From assembly GCF_001673365.1 (NCBI RefSeq), contig NZ_LZLS01000023.1:1-64000 (forward strand): a DNA stretch of 64,000 nt, read 5' to 3'. Position 1 is the stretch's first letter. Every line of letters begins with the position of its first letter. This DNA is from Mycobacterium asiaticum. GTDB taxonomy: Bacteria; Actinomycetota; Actinomycetes; Mycobacteriales; Mycobacteriaceae. The notes below the pieces were generated by a model. The model saw only the letters and a program-made list of their open reading frames with translations, was not told where the DNA came from and ran no database searches. The position numbers were made by a program, and so were the translations under genes. Shown in pieces: positions 27,581 to 37,628 of this stretch.

Positions 27581-28560
27581 CGGCTCAACCTTTCATGGCG
27601 AATTTCCAGGACAGTCTCAAGGGGTCGGCGTGGAGTCGGAGCCGGAAGTGCCTCCATCGCGGGCGTTATTCCCACGCGGATCAAGACTTGCGGTTCGCCG
27701 CGTCTGCCGATCAGTTCGCGGACGATGTCGCGACTCTCGCTCGATTCGATCAGGTGGGTCAAGGTGCAGGTCGCCATTCCGGACATGGTGCATTCCAGTA
27801 GCACCGTTGAGAGTACTTCGCCGCACCGCAGTACATCGGCTCTTGTGTCATCCGGTGTCGACAACACCAGAATCTTCGAGCAGTCCGAAGCTACTTCCGG
27901 ACGCCGATCCTGGTGGCCGCGCACCGGAAATTCCCGGGCCACGCCGACCCGCGAACGTTCGGTTTCAGACAACAACGCCGAGGGCGGCATACCTTCGGAC
28001 AAGGTGAATTGCGAAGTCCACCAATCTAGTTCGGCGTGATATGACGCGTCGTCTCGGCGCAGCGCCTCGCTGAGCTTGGAAGCCGCAACGAGGTCTGCGC
28101 GGTGATCGTTGCGCAAGACCTCAACCGTTGCTATGTCGTCAGCGATCATGGTGCGCAGCACAGGTTCGAACTGGCCCCAGAAGCTGGGCCGGTCGAAGGG
28201 CAGCCGATCGGTGCGGCGCTGCAGAATCGCCGCCGCCCGGGTGTGCTGGGCCGAGGTTACGTGGTCGAGCTTGCTGAAGTGCAGCGTCGCCAGATGCGCG
28301 GGATTGTTCGGATTTGGGAAACGGTCGGTTCCGGCCCGCCAGCCCGCAGCGGTCATCGCCACCCGAAAGTGGTCAAGTGCGGCGCCACAGCTCAGCAGTG
28401 CATCGCGCCCGGAATGATCTGTGGCGGGCACGGTTCGGTTGCGATCGGCGAAAAGATGAACCGCGTCGTTCTCGACAACCCATCGCCACGGTTGGCTGTT
28501 GTGCACTGACGGCGCCCGGCAGGCCACGAGGATTGCGCTCTTGACGACCTCGATGTCCAC
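27577..28560 (-). CDS. Acg-type nitroreductase-family protein, Rv3127-like
   Basis: A 327-residue protein of the Acg/Rv3127/Rv3131 group. Characteristic segments are CRAPSVHNSQPWRWVVEND near residue 15, LSCGAALDHFRVAMTAAGW, and C-terminal GEPQVLIRVGITPAMEALPAPTPRR. The start is GTG. It is paralogous to the 24161-25138 product. A DosR box ends 34 bp upstream of the start, and the PPOX-type gene overlaps its stop. Acg proteins are strongly hypoxia-induced; biochemical function is still uncertain. Confidence 0.9.
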   Translation of the reverse strand: MDIEVVKSAILVACRAPSVHNSQPWRWVVENDAVHLFADRNRTVPATDHSGRDALLSCGAALDHFRVAMTAAGWRAGTDRFPNPNNPAHLATLHFSKLDHVTSAQHTRAAAILQRRTDRLPFDRPSFWGQFEPVLRTMIADDIATVEVLRNDHRADLVAASKLSEALRRDDASYHAELDWWTSQFTLSEGMPPSALLSETERSRVGVAREFPVRGHQDRRPEVASDCSKILVLSTPDDTRADVLRCGEVLSTVLLECTMSGMATCTLTHLIESSESRDIVRELIGRRGEPQVLIRVGITPAMEALPAPTPRRPLETVLEIRHERLSR

Positions 28561-28593
28561 GCCAACGACGTTACGGATTCGGACCGTGGATCA

Positions 28594-28613
28594 ATAGGGA
28601 CTTCGGTCCTCAC
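28594..28613. promoter_or_regulatory. DosR box upstream of the Acg-like gene
   Basis: The core GGGACTTCGGTCCT (28597-28610) matches the DosR consensus with inverted GGGAC/GTCC arms. It ends 34 bp upstream of the GTG start, a position overlapping a -35 region. Confidence 0.7.
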
Positions 28614-28644
28614 CATCCCTCGCAACCAAGAACGCCGTATGTGC

Positions 28645-29841
28645 TCAGCTGCGGCGGGCCTGGCGAAATGGGATGTCGCGGTCAGCCTCGGGCTCTTTGG
28701 GCAGACCTAGGACTCGTTCCCCGATGATGTTGCGTTGGATCTGATCGGTGCCACCACCGATCGAGGTGAAAAATGCGTTGAGCGCAAGGAAGTTGACGTC
28801 GTCGGCTTCGGGATTCTCACTGCCGGCAAGCAGCGCTGAGGCCCCGATCAGCTCGGTTTTCAGCCGCGCCTCGGCGTGCAGGATTCGTGACATCGCCAGC
28901 TTGCCCAACGACATGATCGAACTCGACGTGCCCTGCGCGGCGGTGGCCTTGGCTCGAGCGTTGTTGAGCGCGTTGAGTTCTCGCATGGCCACCACATCAG
29001 CCAGCGACTGCCGCACCGCGGGATCTTCGAGGCGTCCGTGCTCTCGTGCCAGAGCGATCAGGTCGTCCGCCCGAGATCGGTTGCGGGAAGCGCGCCCGGT
29101 GTCACCCATGATGGACCGTTCATAGGCCAGCGCGGTCTGCAGTGCACGCCAGCCGTTGCCCTCACCGCCGAGTAGATGATGCTCCGGAACGGTGGCGTCG
29201 GTGATGAAGACCTCGTTGAAATGAGATTCGCCGGTGATCTGCACCAGCGGACGTACGTCGATGCCGGATTGCTTCATCGGCAGCAGAAAGAAGCTGAGGC
29301 CCTTGTGTTTTGGTACATCCCAGTCGGTACGGGCGATCAGCAGCGCGTAGTCGGCCGTTCGCGCACCCGATGTCCACACCTTCTGCCCGTTGACGACCCA
29401 GTGGTCGCCCTGCTCCACCGCCGTGGTGCGCACGGCCGCAAGATCGGATCCGGCGCCAGGTTCGCTGTAGAGCAGACACGTACGGGCGCGCTCGGACAGG
29501 AAGTCCCGTAGCAGTTGCTGTTTGAGCGCCTGCGAACCCAGCTTCAGGATGGTGTTGGCAGGGATGTTGTATTTGTCCTGACCCGCCCCGGGTGCCTTGA
29601 CGGCGGCGAACTCCTGACGGATGACCGCCGCCAAGTCGGTGGGATACCCACGGCCAAACCACTCGGCGGGATAGGTCGGTACCGCATAGCCGGCATCGAG
29701 GACCTGCTCGAGCCACTCGATGCGCTCTGGGGAACTGCTCCACGGGTCATCGTGTTTGGGCAGACCAGTCCAGTTGTGGCGCAGCCAGTCCCGGACTTCG
29801 ACCCGGAGTTGCTCAGCGGTGGGCAACGAGCTTTCCGACAT
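28645..29841 (-). CDS. Acyl-CoA dehydrogenase (large-type, FadE)
   Basis: A 398-residue ACAD with the FAD/substrate segment CLLYSEPGAGSDLAAV, NGQKVWTSGARTADYALLIARTD, and C-terminal SIGGGTDQIQRNIIGERVLGLP carrying the usual FAD-contact motif. ATG at 29841 (MSESSLPTAEQ) lies one base after the stop of the preceding ACAD gene. The two probably form an alpha2-beta2 heterotetramer like the steroid-degrading FadE pairs of mycobacteria (for example FadE28-FadE29). Not part of the M. tuberculosis locus; substrate unknown. Confidence 0.9.
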   Translation of the reverse strand: MSESSLPTAEQLRVEVRDWLRHNWTGLPKHDDPWSSSPERIEWLEQVLDAGYAVPTYPAEWFGRGYPTDLAAVIRQEFAAVKAPGAGQDKYNIPANTILKLGSQALKQQLLRDFLSERARTCLLYSEPGAGSDLAAVRTTAVEQGDHWVVNGQKVWTSGARTADYALLIARTDWDVPKHKGLSFFLLPMKQSGIDVRPLVQITGESHFNEVFITDATVPEHHLLGGEGNGWRALQTALAYERSIMGDTGRASRNRSRADDLIALAREHGRLEDPAVRQSLADVVAMRELNALNNARAKATAAQGTSSSIMSLGKLAMSRILHAEARLKTELIGASALLAGSENPEADDVNFLALNAFFTSIGGGTDQIQRNIIGERVLGLPKEPEADRDIPFRQARRS

Positions 29842-29842
29842 T

Positions 29843-30937
29843 TCACGCGCCTTTCGAGACGAGGTAGCGCTCGCGGTAAAGCGCCGGGGCGCCGAACAAT
29901 TGCATGCCGGTGCGGGCGCGGCGCAAGAACAGATGCGCGGGGTGCTCCCAGGTGAACCCGATGCCGCCGTGCATCTGGATGGCGTGCATGGCGGTGGACT
30001 CATAGGTCTCGGCGCACACGAATCCCGCCAAAGCCAGTGCCTCGTCTGCTTGTTCGTGTCGCGAAGCATTCATCGCAGCCGCATGGTGTGCCGCCGACAT
30101 CGCGGATTCGTTCTCCAGCAGCAGGTCGGCGGCCATGTGTTTGAGGGCCTGAAAGCTTCCGATCGCTCGGCCGAACTGAACCCGTGTCTGCAGGTATTCG
30201 ACGGTGATGTCGAAGATCCGGCGGGATCCGCCGACCTGTTCACCGGCCAGCGCGATCACGGCCGAGTCCAGCGCGTCCTGGACCGCTTCCCAGCCCGCGT
30301 TACCGAGCCGACGCGCTGGGGTGTCGTCGAAGGTAAACGTCGAGAGCCGCACGGTGGGGTCGAAAACCGTTGCTGCGCTGCGGGTGAACCCTTGGGCGCT
30401 TGGCGCGACCTCGAACACACCGGGGCCCTCTGCGGTGTCTGCCACGATCAAGATGACGTCGGCCAGCTGGCCCCAGGTGACGTAATGTGCGCTACCCGAC
30501 AATGTTTCGGTGGGGCTGGCCTGAACACCAACGTCTTTCGGAGTCCAGGTGCCGCGAGCACCGGTGATGGCGACCGTCCCGATCGACGTGCCGTCGGCGA
30601 GACCGGGCAGCAGCCGTCGCTTGTCCTCCCGGGATCCGGCGGCCCGAATCAGTGCGACGGTGAGCACCGCGCTCGATAACCAGGGGGAGGGGAGCAGCGC
30701 CGCACCGATCTCCTCGGCGATCGCCTCGACCTCGAGTGCGCTCAGACCGATGCCTCCGCAATCGCTGTCGACCAACACCCCCGTCACACCCTGCTCGGCG
30801 AGCATCTCCCACAGTTCGCGATCGAACCCATCGTCAGTGCCGATCACGCGGCGCACGTCTGCCTCGGTGCACCGTTCGTGCAACAGCCCGCGCACCGCCG
30901 CCTTCAACTCGGCGCGCTCGTCGACACTGATCGTCAT
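29843..30937 (-). CDS. Acyl-CoA dehydrogenase, short partner subunit (FadE)
   Basis: A 364-residue ACAD with SDCGGIGLSALEVEAIAEEIG near the N-terminus and a C-terminal half (QFGRAIGSFQALKHMAADLL; IQMHGGIGFTWEHPAHLFLRR) typical of the family. The FAD-binding middle loop is weaker (AITGARGTWTPKDVGVQ), as in FadE28-type partners. ATG at 30937 is preferred; an in-frame ATG at 30949 is possible, with GGAAGGG directly before it. Translationally linked to the next ACAD. Confidence 0.85.
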   Translation of the reverse strand: MTISVDERAELKAAVRGLLHERCTEADVRRVIGTDDGFDRELWEMLAEQGVTGVLVDSDCGGIGLSALEVEAIAEEIGAALLPSPWLSSAVLTVALIRAAGSREDKRRLLPGLADGTSIGTVAITGARGTWTPKDVGVQASPTETLSGSAHYVTWGQLADVILIVADTAEGPGVFEVAPSAQGFTRSAATVFDPTVRLSTFTFDDTPARRLGNAGWEAVQDALDSAVIALAGEQVGGSRRIFDITVEYLQTRVQFGRAIGSFQALKHMAADLLLENESAMSAAHHAAAMNASRHEQADEALALAGFVCAETYESTAMHAIQMHGGIGFTWEHPAHLFLRRARTGMQLFGAPALYRERYLVSKGA

Positions 30938-31028
30938 TCTGGTCGCCATCCCTTCCGGCTCGTCGTGTCCATACTCGCTGATCCGCATGACGGGTTGCAT
31001 TGTGGTGCTCACCTGGCATTCTGAACGG

Positions 31029-31232
31029 ATGGCAGGCAAGGAAATCGACCCTATCCGCGCCAAGAGTGCGTTGGCGGTGCTCAGGCAGAACCCCGGGATC
31101 GCCCTTTTCGCGGCGTCGCCGTTTCTGGCGCTGATCGTGGTCACCTGGGTGTTCGCCGGCACCGGATGGGGAATCGTGCTCACCCTGGCGCTGGTGCTTG
31201 CGGCAGGCGCACTCGTTCTCCTCAAGCGCTGA
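31029..31232 (+). CDS. Small two-helix membrane protein
   Basis: A 67-residue protein with two hydrophobic helices (about 24-43 and 46-64) and a basic N-terminal segment (EIDPIRAKSALAVLRQNP). No family recognised. It is divergent from the ACAD pair and 12 bp upstream of agpS, suggesting co-transcription with that gene. Confidence 0.65.
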   Translation: MAGKEIDPIRAKSALAVLRQNPGIALFAASPFLALIVVTWVFAGTGWGIVLTLALVLAAGALVLLKR

Positions 31233-31244
31233 TAACTGCCCCCG

Positions 31245-32834
31245 ATGCGTTCGTGGTGGGGCTGGGGCACGCTCGAAGAAGCCCTGACGGAGCAGGAGAC
31301 GAGAGACCTCGTCGCGCGCGTGTCGGCCATGCTGCCCGGACACGACCTCACCGACCACCGACCGCCGGACCCGAATGCGCTTGGGTTGCCAAGTCCGCGG
31401 ATCGCCCCGCCGGCTTCGTTGTCCGCGTTGTGCTCGTCGGATGTCGTCGACCGGGCCGGTCACGCGCGCGGAAAGGCATTCCGCGACGTCGCGCGCAACC
31501 TGCAGGGTCGGCTCGATCACCTGCCGGACCTTATCGTGCGTCCGCGCCGCGAGCAGGATGTGGTCGATGTGCTGGATTGGTGTACGCGCCAACAGATTCC
31601 GGCCATACCCTATGGCGGCGGCAGTTCCGTGGTGGGTGGGGTAGAACCTCGATTCGACCAGCCGGCAATCACTTTGGATGTCAGCGCGATGAGCGCGGTA
31701 GTGGAGGTAGACCAGGTCAGCCGGGCGGCCCGGATTCAGGCAGGCGCATTGGGGCCGTGGATCGAGGACCAACTGCGCCGGCACGACTTGACGCTGCGCC
31801 ACTTCCCGCAATCCTTCGCGTTTTCCAGCCTGGGCGGCTGGCTGGCCACCCGCGCGGGCGGACATTTCGCCACCCTCTACACCCACATCGACGACCTGAC
31901 CGAGTCGGTGCGCGTCGTAACCCCCGCTGGGGTCAGTGAATCTCGCCGGTTGCCGGGTTCCGGCGCCGGGCCGTCCCCGGACCGGCTCTTCATCGGCTCC
32001 GAGGGCACGCTCGGCGTGATCACCGAGGCCTGGATGCGGTTACAGAACCGCCCGCGCTGGCAGGTCACGGCCTCAGTGGCGTTCGAGGACTGGTCCGCGG
32101 CCGTGGCGGCGACCCGCACCGTTGCGCAGGCCGGGTTGTTCCCGGCTAACTGCCGACTGCTCGACCCCGCCGAGGCGTTCTTGAATGCCGGAACCCCGGT
32201 TGGCGGTGGCTTGTTGGTGCTGGCCTTCGAATCGGCTGACCATCCGATAGACCCGTGGCTGCACCGAGCGTTGGAGATCGCCGCGGAACACGGCGGCAGG
32301 GTTATCGCGCAGCGCAGCCGCGACTCTCAGGGCGAGCGAACGGAAGCGGGTGCTGCGGACGCCTCGGAGAGCTGGCGCTCGGCCTTCTTGCGAATGCCGT
32401 ATCAGCGCGACGCGCTGGCCCGTCGCGGCGTCATCGCCGAGACGTTCGAAACCGCATGCACCTGGACCGGATTCGACGAGTTGCACGCCGCGGTCACTGG
32501 TGCGGCGCAGGCGGCGATCGCAAAGATTTGCAGCGCCGGGGTGGTGACCTGCCGGTTCACCCACGTGTACCCCGACGGGCCGGCGCCGTACTACGGTATC
32601 TACGCCGCCGGGCGGTGGGGCTCGCTCGACGCGCAATGGGATGAGATGAAAGCCGCTGTCTCCGAGGCGATTAGCTCCCACGGTGGCACCATCACCCACC
32701 ACCACGCAGTCGGCCGCGACCACCGTCCGTGGTATGACCGGCAGCGCCCCGGCCCGTTCGCCGCCGCACTGCGAGCCGTCAAGCGCGAGCTGGATCCAGC
32801 CGGAATCCTCAACCCCGGAGTGCTACTGGGGTAG
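31245..32834 (+). CDS. agpS: Alkyldihydroxyacetonephosphate synthase-like FAD oxidase AgpS (Rv3107c)
   Basis: A 529-residue FAD-dependent protein of the VAO/PCMH type. FAD-binding motifs IPYGGGSSVVGG and FPQSFAFSSLGGWLATRAGGH, SEGTLGVITEAWMRL, and the C-terminal HHHAVGRDH active-site histidines match alkyl-DHAP synthase, which makes ether-lipid precursors in eukaryotes. Mycobacterial AgpS has no proven ether-lipid role. It is convergent with fprA as in M. tuberculosis (Rv3107c next to Rv3106c). Confidence 0.92.
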   Translation: MRSWWGWGTLEEALTEQETRDLVARVSAMLPGHDLTDHRPPDPNALGLPSPRIAPPASLSALCSSDVVDRAGHARGKAFRDVARNLQGRLDHLPDLIVRPRREQDVVDVLDWCTRQQIPAIPYGGGSSVVGGVEPRFDQPAITLDVSAMSAVVEVDQVSRAARIQAGALGPWIEDQLRRHDLTLRHFPQSFAFSSLGGWLATRAGGHFATLYTHIDDLTESVRVVTPAGVSESRRLPGSGAGPSPDRLFIGSEGTLGVITEAWMRLQNRPRWQVTASVAFEDWSAAVAATRTVAQAGLFPANCRLLDPAEAFLNAGTPVGGGLLVLAFESADHPIDPWLHRALEIAAEHGGRVIAQRSRDSQGERTEAGAADASESWRSAFLRMPYQRDALARRGVIAETFETACTWTGFDELHAAVTGAAQAAIAKICSAGVVTCRFTHVYPDGPAPYYGIYAAGRWGSLDAQWDEMKAAVSEAISSHGGTITHHHAVGRDHRPWYDRQRPGPFAAALRAVKRELDPAGILNPGVLLG

Positions 32835-32866
32835 TGGCGGCCCGCTTCGTCCGGCCCCGGCCGGGC

Positions 32867-34225
32867 TCAGCCGTGGCCGATCTGCAGTAGCTTGGCCAGG
32901 TTCGCCAACTTCACCCGGGGGCGGCCGTGCGGTTCGCCGGCCGCGCGCTCGAACTGGTCGATGGCGTCCCAGTGCGCCGAGGTGACCACCTTCGGCTGAC
33001 GCTCGGTCAACCAGCCGAGGAGCTTGTCGGCGTGGTCGTCGGGAAAGTCCGATAGTTCGGCAGCAGCCAGATCAGCGAGCAGGGTGTTGACAGTGTCTTG
33101 GGAATCGGATTTGTTGGTACCGATCACCCCGGTGGGACCGCGCTTGATCCAGCCGACGACGTATTCGTTGCGGCTGCCTTCGATCCGCCCGTCGCTGTGC
33201 GGGATGGTGCCGCGCTTTTCGTCGAAGGGCAGTCCGGGAGTAGGAATACCGCGGTAGCCAACCGAGCGGACCACCAGTTGCGCCGACAACTCCTCGCGTT
33301 CTCCGGTGTCCTTGGCGGAAACCCAGCCGCTTTCGTCGGTCACGAGTTCGTTGCGGCCCAGCACAATCCGTTCGACGTTGTGCTCACCCTTGATTTCGAT
33401 CGGAGATGTCATGAATTTGAAGACGATTCGACGATGGCCGGGCCGTGGCTCGCGCTCGCTGTAGCCGCGCAACACCTTGATGTTCTGCTTGGTGGTCTTG
33501 CCCGCGGCCTCGGCGTCCTCGTCGGTGATGTCGGCGAATTGCGCCGGGTCGACAATCACGTCGACACCCTCGAGTTCGCCGAGCTCACGCAACTCCAGCG
33601 TGGTGAACGCGGTTTGCAGCGGGCCGCGTCGGCCGATGATCACCACCTCGGCGACCCCGCAAGGACGCAGTGACTCCAACGCATGGTCGGCAATGTCGGT
33701 CTGTCCCAACACATTGGGATCGGTGACCAGAATGCGGGCAACGTCGATGGCGACGTTGCCGTTGCCTACCACCACCGCTCGGGCGCCGGAGAGATTCGGT
33801 GTCTTGTCCTCGAAGTGTGGATGCGCGTTGTACCAGCCCACGAAATCGACGGCCGAGATGCTGCCGATCAGGTCTTCGCCCGGAATGTTCAGCGGCTTGT
33901 CCGACTGGGCGCCGACGGCGTAGATCACCGCGTCGTAGTTCGTGGCGAGTTCGGCGGCCTCGACATGCTCACCGATGACCACATTGCCGAAGAAGCGGAA
34001 CCGCGGGTCCGCGGCGGTCTTCTCAAACTGTTTGCTGATCGACTTGATCTTGGGGTGATCGGGTGCGACGCCAGAGCGCACCAGACCCCACGGCGTCGGC
34101 AACATCTCCAGCATGTCCACCGCTACGTCGATGTCTTCCGACGCAGCGGCGGCCTTGAGCAGGGAGGCGGCGGCAAAGAAGCCCGACGGCCCAGAGCCGA
34201 CGATCGCGACATGGTAGGGACGCAT
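32867..34225 (-). CDS. fprA: NADPH-ferredoxin reductase FprA (Rv3106c)
   Basis: A 452-residue adrenodoxin-reductase-type enzyme. The N-terminal FAD motif VAIVGSGPSG, the NADP-binding VVVGNGNVAIDVARIL, and C-terminal GWIKRGPTGVIGTNKSDSQ are diagnostic. It passes electrons from NADPH to ferredoxins that serve cytochromes P450 or other oxygenases. ATG at 34225 (MRPYHVAIV) aligns with the M. tuberculosis protein; upstream in-frame sequence lacks similarity. Divergent from prfB. Confidence 0.95.
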   Translation of the reverse strand: MRPYHVAIVGSGPSGFFAAASLLKAAAASEDIDVAVDMLEMLPTPWGLVRSGVAPDHPKIKSISKQFEKTAADPRFRFFGNVVIGEHVEAAELATNYDAVIYAVGAQSDKPLNIPGEDLIGSISAVDFVGWYNAHPHFEDKTPNLSGARAVVVGNGNVAIDVARILVTDPNVLGQTDIADHALESLRPCGVAEVVIIGRRGPLQTAFTTLELRELGELEGVDVIVDPAQFADITDEDAEAAGKTTKQNIKVLRGYSEREPRPGHRRIVFKFMTSPIEIKGEHNVERIVLGRNELVTDESGWVSAKDTGEREELSAQLVVRSVGYRGIPTPGLPFDEKRGTIPHSDGRIEGSRNEYVVGWIKRGPTGVIGTNKSDSQDTVNTLLADLAAAELSDFPDDHADKLLGWLTERQPKVVTSAHWDAIDQFERAAGEPHGRPRVKLANLAKLLQIGHG

Positions 34226-34338
34226 ACTTACCTTCTGTTCGGGCCCGGCTGCCACGCGGACGGAGCTAAGCGTCGCAGTCACGGGGTGCACCTGATGGTC
34301 TCTGATGCTAGACGGTGCTGCCGGTAACGTGGTCGCCT

Positions 34339-35454
34339 GTGGAACCTGATCGTCAAGCAGATATCGCCGCCCTTGACTCCACCCTCACCACGGTGGAGCG
34401 GGTGCTTGACGTCGACGGCCTGAAAAGCCGCATCGAGAAGCTGGAGCAGGAAGCCTCCGACCCCAACTTGTGGGACGACCAAGCCCGCGCCCAGAAGGTG
34501 ACCAGTGAGCTGTCCCACACCCAGGGTGAGCTTCGTCGCATCGAAGAGTTGCGGCAACGCCTAGATGACCTGCCAGTGCTCTACGAACTCGCCGGCGAAG
34601 AGGAAGGCGCGGAGGGCGAAAAGGCGCTCGTCGAAGCCGACGCTGAACTCAAAGCCCTGCGCGCCGATATCGAAGCGACTGAGGTCCGCACTTTGCTGTC
34701 GGGTGAATACGACGAACGTGAGGCGTTGGTCACAATCCGTTCCGGAGCGGGTGGGGTAGACGCCGCCGATTGGGCCGAGATGCTGATGCGGATGTATATC
34801 CGGTGGGCTGAACAACATAAGTACGGCGTTGAGGTGTTCGACACGTCCTATGCCGAAGAAGCCGGAATCAAAAGCGCCACCTTCGCCGTCCACGCGCCTT
34901 TTGCCTACGGCACATTGTCGGTCGAACAGGGCACGCACCGACTGGTGCGAATCAGTCCATTCGACAACCAAAGCCGACGTCAGACGTCGTTCGCGGAGGT
35001 CGAGGTGCTGCCCGTGGTGGAGACCGTCGACCACATCGAAATCCCCGAAGGCGACATCCGCGTCGACGTCTATCGATCCAGCGGTCCGGGCGGCCAGTCG
35101 GTCAACACCACCGACTCAGCGGTTCGACTCACTCACCTGCCAACCGGTATCGTGGTCACTTGCCAGAACGAGAAATCGCAACTGCAGAACAAAGTTTCAG
35201 CGTTACGAGTGCTTCAGGCAAAGTTGTTGGAGCGCAAGCGTTCCGAAGAGCGCGCGGAGTTGGATGCCTTGAAAGGCGACGGCGGCAGCTCCTGGGGAAA
35301 CCAGATGCGGTCTTACGTACTGCACCCCTATCAGATGGTCAAAGATTTGCGCACCGAGTTCGAAGTGGGTAATCCGGCGGCTGTCTTGGATGGGGACATC
35401 GACGGATTTCTGGAAGCGGGAATCCGGTGGCGTAACAGGAAAGATGACGACTAA
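34339..35454 (+). CDS. prfB: Peptide chain release factor 2
   Basis: A 371-residue RF2 that terminates translation at UGA and UAA. The peptidyl-hydrolysis motif GGQ is at 251-253 ([14 protein letters not shown]) and the anticodon-like SPF tripeptide at 206-208. The gene reads in one frame from GTG at 34339, so the programmed +1 frameshift used by E. coli prfB is absent, as in other mycobacteria. It begins the prfB-mscS-Rv3103c-ftsE-ftsX-smpB block and overlaps the next gene by 11 nt. Confidence 0.96.
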   Translation: MEPDRQADIAALDSTLTTVERVLDVDGLKSRIEKLEQEASDPNLWDDQARAQKVTSELSHTQGELRRIEELRQRLDDLPVLYELAGEEEGAEGEKALVEADAELKALRADIEATEVRTLLSGEYDEREALVTIRSGAGGVDAADWAEMLMRMYIRWAEQHKYGVEVFDTSYAEEAGIKSATFAVHAPFAYGTLSVEQGTHRLVRISPFDNQSRRQTSFAEVEVLPVVETVDHIEIPEGDIRVDVYRSSGPGGQSVNTTDSAVRLTHLPTGIVVTCQNEKSQLQNKVSALRVLQAKLLERKRSEERAELDALKGDGGSSWGNQMRSYVLHPYQMVKDLRTEFEVGNPAAVLDGDIDGFLEAGIRWRNRKDDD

Positions 35455-36439
35455 TACAACGGTTCTTGCGACAAACGCGCTAGCTTCCGCAGCGCGGCAA
35501 TGGCATGACTTTTGGCACGGCCATATCGGTGAATGGATCATCAACAAGGGCGTGCGGGTCGCGATGCTGGTGATCGCGGCGGTGCTGGCCGCGCGGTTCG
35601 TCAACTGGGTGGCTCAACGCATCACGCGCAGTCTTGACGAGGGCTTCGCCGAAAGTGACGCGTTGGTCCGCTCGGAGGCCACCAAACACCGCCAGGCCGT
35701 TGCGTCGGTCATCTCCTGGGTGTCGATCGTGCTGATCTCCATCTTCGTGATGATGCAGATTCTCAGCGTGTTGCAGTTCTCGGTGGGGGGCCTCATCGCG
35801 CCCGCGACAGTGGTCGGCGCGGCGCTGGGCTTCGGTGCTCAGCAGCTAGTCAAGGATTTGCTCGCGGGATTTTTCATCATCGTCGAGCGGCAGTACGGCT
35901 TCGGGGACCTGGTGTCGTTGACCGTCACGGGCGTCGCCGCCGAGGCCCGCGGCACGGTGGAGAACGTGACGTTGCGCGTCACCAGGCTGCGCTCCTCGGA
36001 TGGCGAGCTGTTCACCATCCCCAACGGCACCATCGTCAAGACGATCAACCTGTCGAAGGACTGGGCGCGCGCCGTCGTCGACATCCCCGTCTCCACGAGT
36101 GCCGACCTCAACCGCGTCAACGAGGTCCTGCACCAGGAATGCGAGCGGGCACTGGATAATCCGTTGCTGGGCGAATTGCTGCTCGATGCACCAACCGTGA
36201 TGGGCGTGGAAAGCATCGAGGTCAACACCGTCACGTTGCGGTTGGTGGCCCGCACCCTGCCAGGCAAACAGTTCGAGGCCGGACGGCAACTACGGGTGCT
36301 GGTCATCCGCGCTCTGGCCCGCGCCGGCATCGTCACCGCTGCCGACGCGACGGTAGGGGTTGTCGACGACGGCGGCGTCCCTTCACCGGAGGCTGGCGAG
36401 GTGACTGGCGCAGACAAGGGTTCGGTGGCGCAACGATGA
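35444..36439 (+). CDS. Small-conductance mechanosensitive channel-like protein (Rv3104c-like)
   Basis: A 331-residue MscS-family protein. Membrane helices at about 38-56, 88-110 and 116-140, with the pore-lining TM3 ([23 protein letters not shown]), are followed by the beta domain ([33 protein letters not shown]). It protects against osmotic down-shock. ATG at 35444 is inside the 3' end of prfB (11-nt overlap); the next gene overlaps by 4 nt. Confidence 0.9.
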   Translation: MTTNTTVLATNALASAARQWHDFWHGHIGEWIINKGVRVAMLVIAAVLAARFVNWVAQRITRSLDEGFAESDALVRSEATKHRQAVASVISWVSIVLISIFVMMQILSVLQFSVGGLIAPATVVGAALGFGAQQLVKDLLAGFFIIVERQYGFGDLVSLTVTGVAAEARGTVENVTLRVTRLRSSDGELFTIPNGTIVKTINLSKDWARAVVDIPVSTSADLNRVNEVLHQECERALDNPLLGELLLDAPTVMGVESIEVNTVTLRLVARTLPGKQFEAGRQLRVLVIRALARAGIVTAADATVGVVDDGGVPSPEAGEVTGADKGSVAQR

Positions 36440-36894
36440 AATTCGAACTGAACCTTTTGCAGCGACGTCGCAAGAATGAAGAAGGCCGCAAGCCCAGCCA
36501 CCTGTTCGGCGGGCGCGTCCGCACGTCGACACTGGTGTTGATCGTGGTGTTCGTCGCGCTGTGGTGGACCTACGAGACCTACGGTCCGAGTCAGGAGCCG
36601 GCGCGCAGCAACACGCCGCCGTCTCAGGTGGTGCCGCCGGGCTTCGTCCCCGACCCCAACTACACGTGGGTGCCGCGCACGCGGGTGCAGCAACAACAGC
36701 CGACCACGCCCACGCCGACGCCGACACCGACGACCACGGTGCCGCCGACGACCACCACGACGACACCGTCTCCGTCGCCGCCACCGTGCCTGCTGCCGCC
36801 ACCCTTCTGCCCGGCCAGCTCGACCCCGACCAGCCCACCGTCGTCGTCGCCTCCGGGCCCCGGCCCGACGCCCACCACGACCCCGGCGCGCTGA
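36436..36894 (+). CDS. Proline/threonine-rich membrane protein (Rv3103c-like)
   Basis: A 152-residue protein with a basic N-terminus, one membrane helix (about 31-46, [17 protein letters not shown]) and a long extracytoplasmic tail of Pro/Thr/Ser repeats (about 92-150). The tail is low-complexity and may cross or contact the cell wall. Its ATG overlaps the preceding gene by 4 nt. Location just before ftsE matches Rv3103c. A link to FtsEX function is inferred from this conserved position. Confidence 0.85.
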   Translation: MKFELNLLQRRRKNEEGRKPSHLFGGRVRTSTLVLIVVFVALWWTYETYGPSQEPARSNTPPSQVVPPGFVPDPNYTWVPRTRVQQQQPTTPTPTPTPTTTVPPTTTTTTPSPSPPPCLLPPPFCPASSTPTSPPSSSPPGPGPTPTTTPAR

Positions 36895-36938
36895 GTTTCG
36901 CCTCCCGGCGAACCACCCGGCTACACTGGCGTGCCGTG

Positions 36939-37628
36939 ATGATCACCCTGGAACATGTCACCAAGCAGTACAAATCGTCGGCACGTCCGGCCTTGGATGA
37001 CATCAACGTCAAGATCGACAAGGGTGAGTTCGTCTTCCTCATTGGACCCTCGGGGTCGGGCAAGTCGACTTTCATGCGGTTGCTGCTAGCTGCGGAGACA
37101 CCGTCATCAGGTGACATCCGGGTGTCGAAGTTCCACGTCAACAAGTTGCGCGGACGCAATGTGCCCAAGCTGCGGCAGGTGATGGGCTGCGTCTTCCAGG
37201 ACTTCCGGTTGCTGCAGCAAAAGACGGTCTACGACAACGTCGCTTTTGCGCTGGAGGTCATCGGCAGGCGCGCCGACGCCATCAACCGGGTGGTGCCCGA
37301 AGTGCTCGACACGGTGGGCCTGTCAGGCAAGGCCAATCGGTTGCCGCACGAACTGTCGGGCGGGGAACAGCAGCGGGTGGCGATCGCGCGCGCGTACGTC
37401 AATCGGCCGCTGGTATTGCTGGCCGACGAGCCCACCGGCAACCTCGACCCCGATACCAGTAAGGACATCATGGATCTTTTGGAGAAGATCAACCGCACGG
37501 GGACGACCGTGCTGATGGCCACCCACGACCACCACATTGTGGACGCGATGCGGCAGCGGGTGGTGGAGTTGTCGCTGGGCCGGCTGGTCCGCGACGAAGA
37601 GGGTGGCGTCTACGGGATGGATCGCTAA
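36939..37628 (+). CDS. ftsE: Cell division ATP-binding protein FtsE
   Basis: A 229-residue ABC ATPase, the same length as M. tuberculosis FtsE. Walker A GPSGSGKS is at residues 36-43, signature LSGGEQQR, and Walker [13 protein letters not shown]- and H-loops (ATHDHH) follow. With FtsX it controls peptidoglycan hydrolases (RipC in mycobacteria). ATG at 36939 is chosen; a GTG one codon upstream is an alternative. ftsX begins at the next base after its stop. Confidence 0.96.
   Translation: MITLEHVTKQYKSSARPALDDINVKIDKGEFVFLIGPSGSGKSTFMRLLLAAETPSSGDIRVSKFHVNKLRGRNVPKLRQVMGCVFQDFRLLQQKTVYDNVAFALEVIGRRADAINRVVPEVLDTVGLSGKANRLPHELSGGEQQRVAIARAYVNRPLVLLADEPTGNLDPDTSKDIMDLLEKINRTGTTVLMATHDHHIVDAMRQRVVELSLGRLVRDEEGGVYGMDR

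Noticed and set aside
34339..35454. Programmed frameshift in prfB
   Set aside because: The gene is one continuous frame from GTG, with no internal UGA and no slippery CUU-UGA context.
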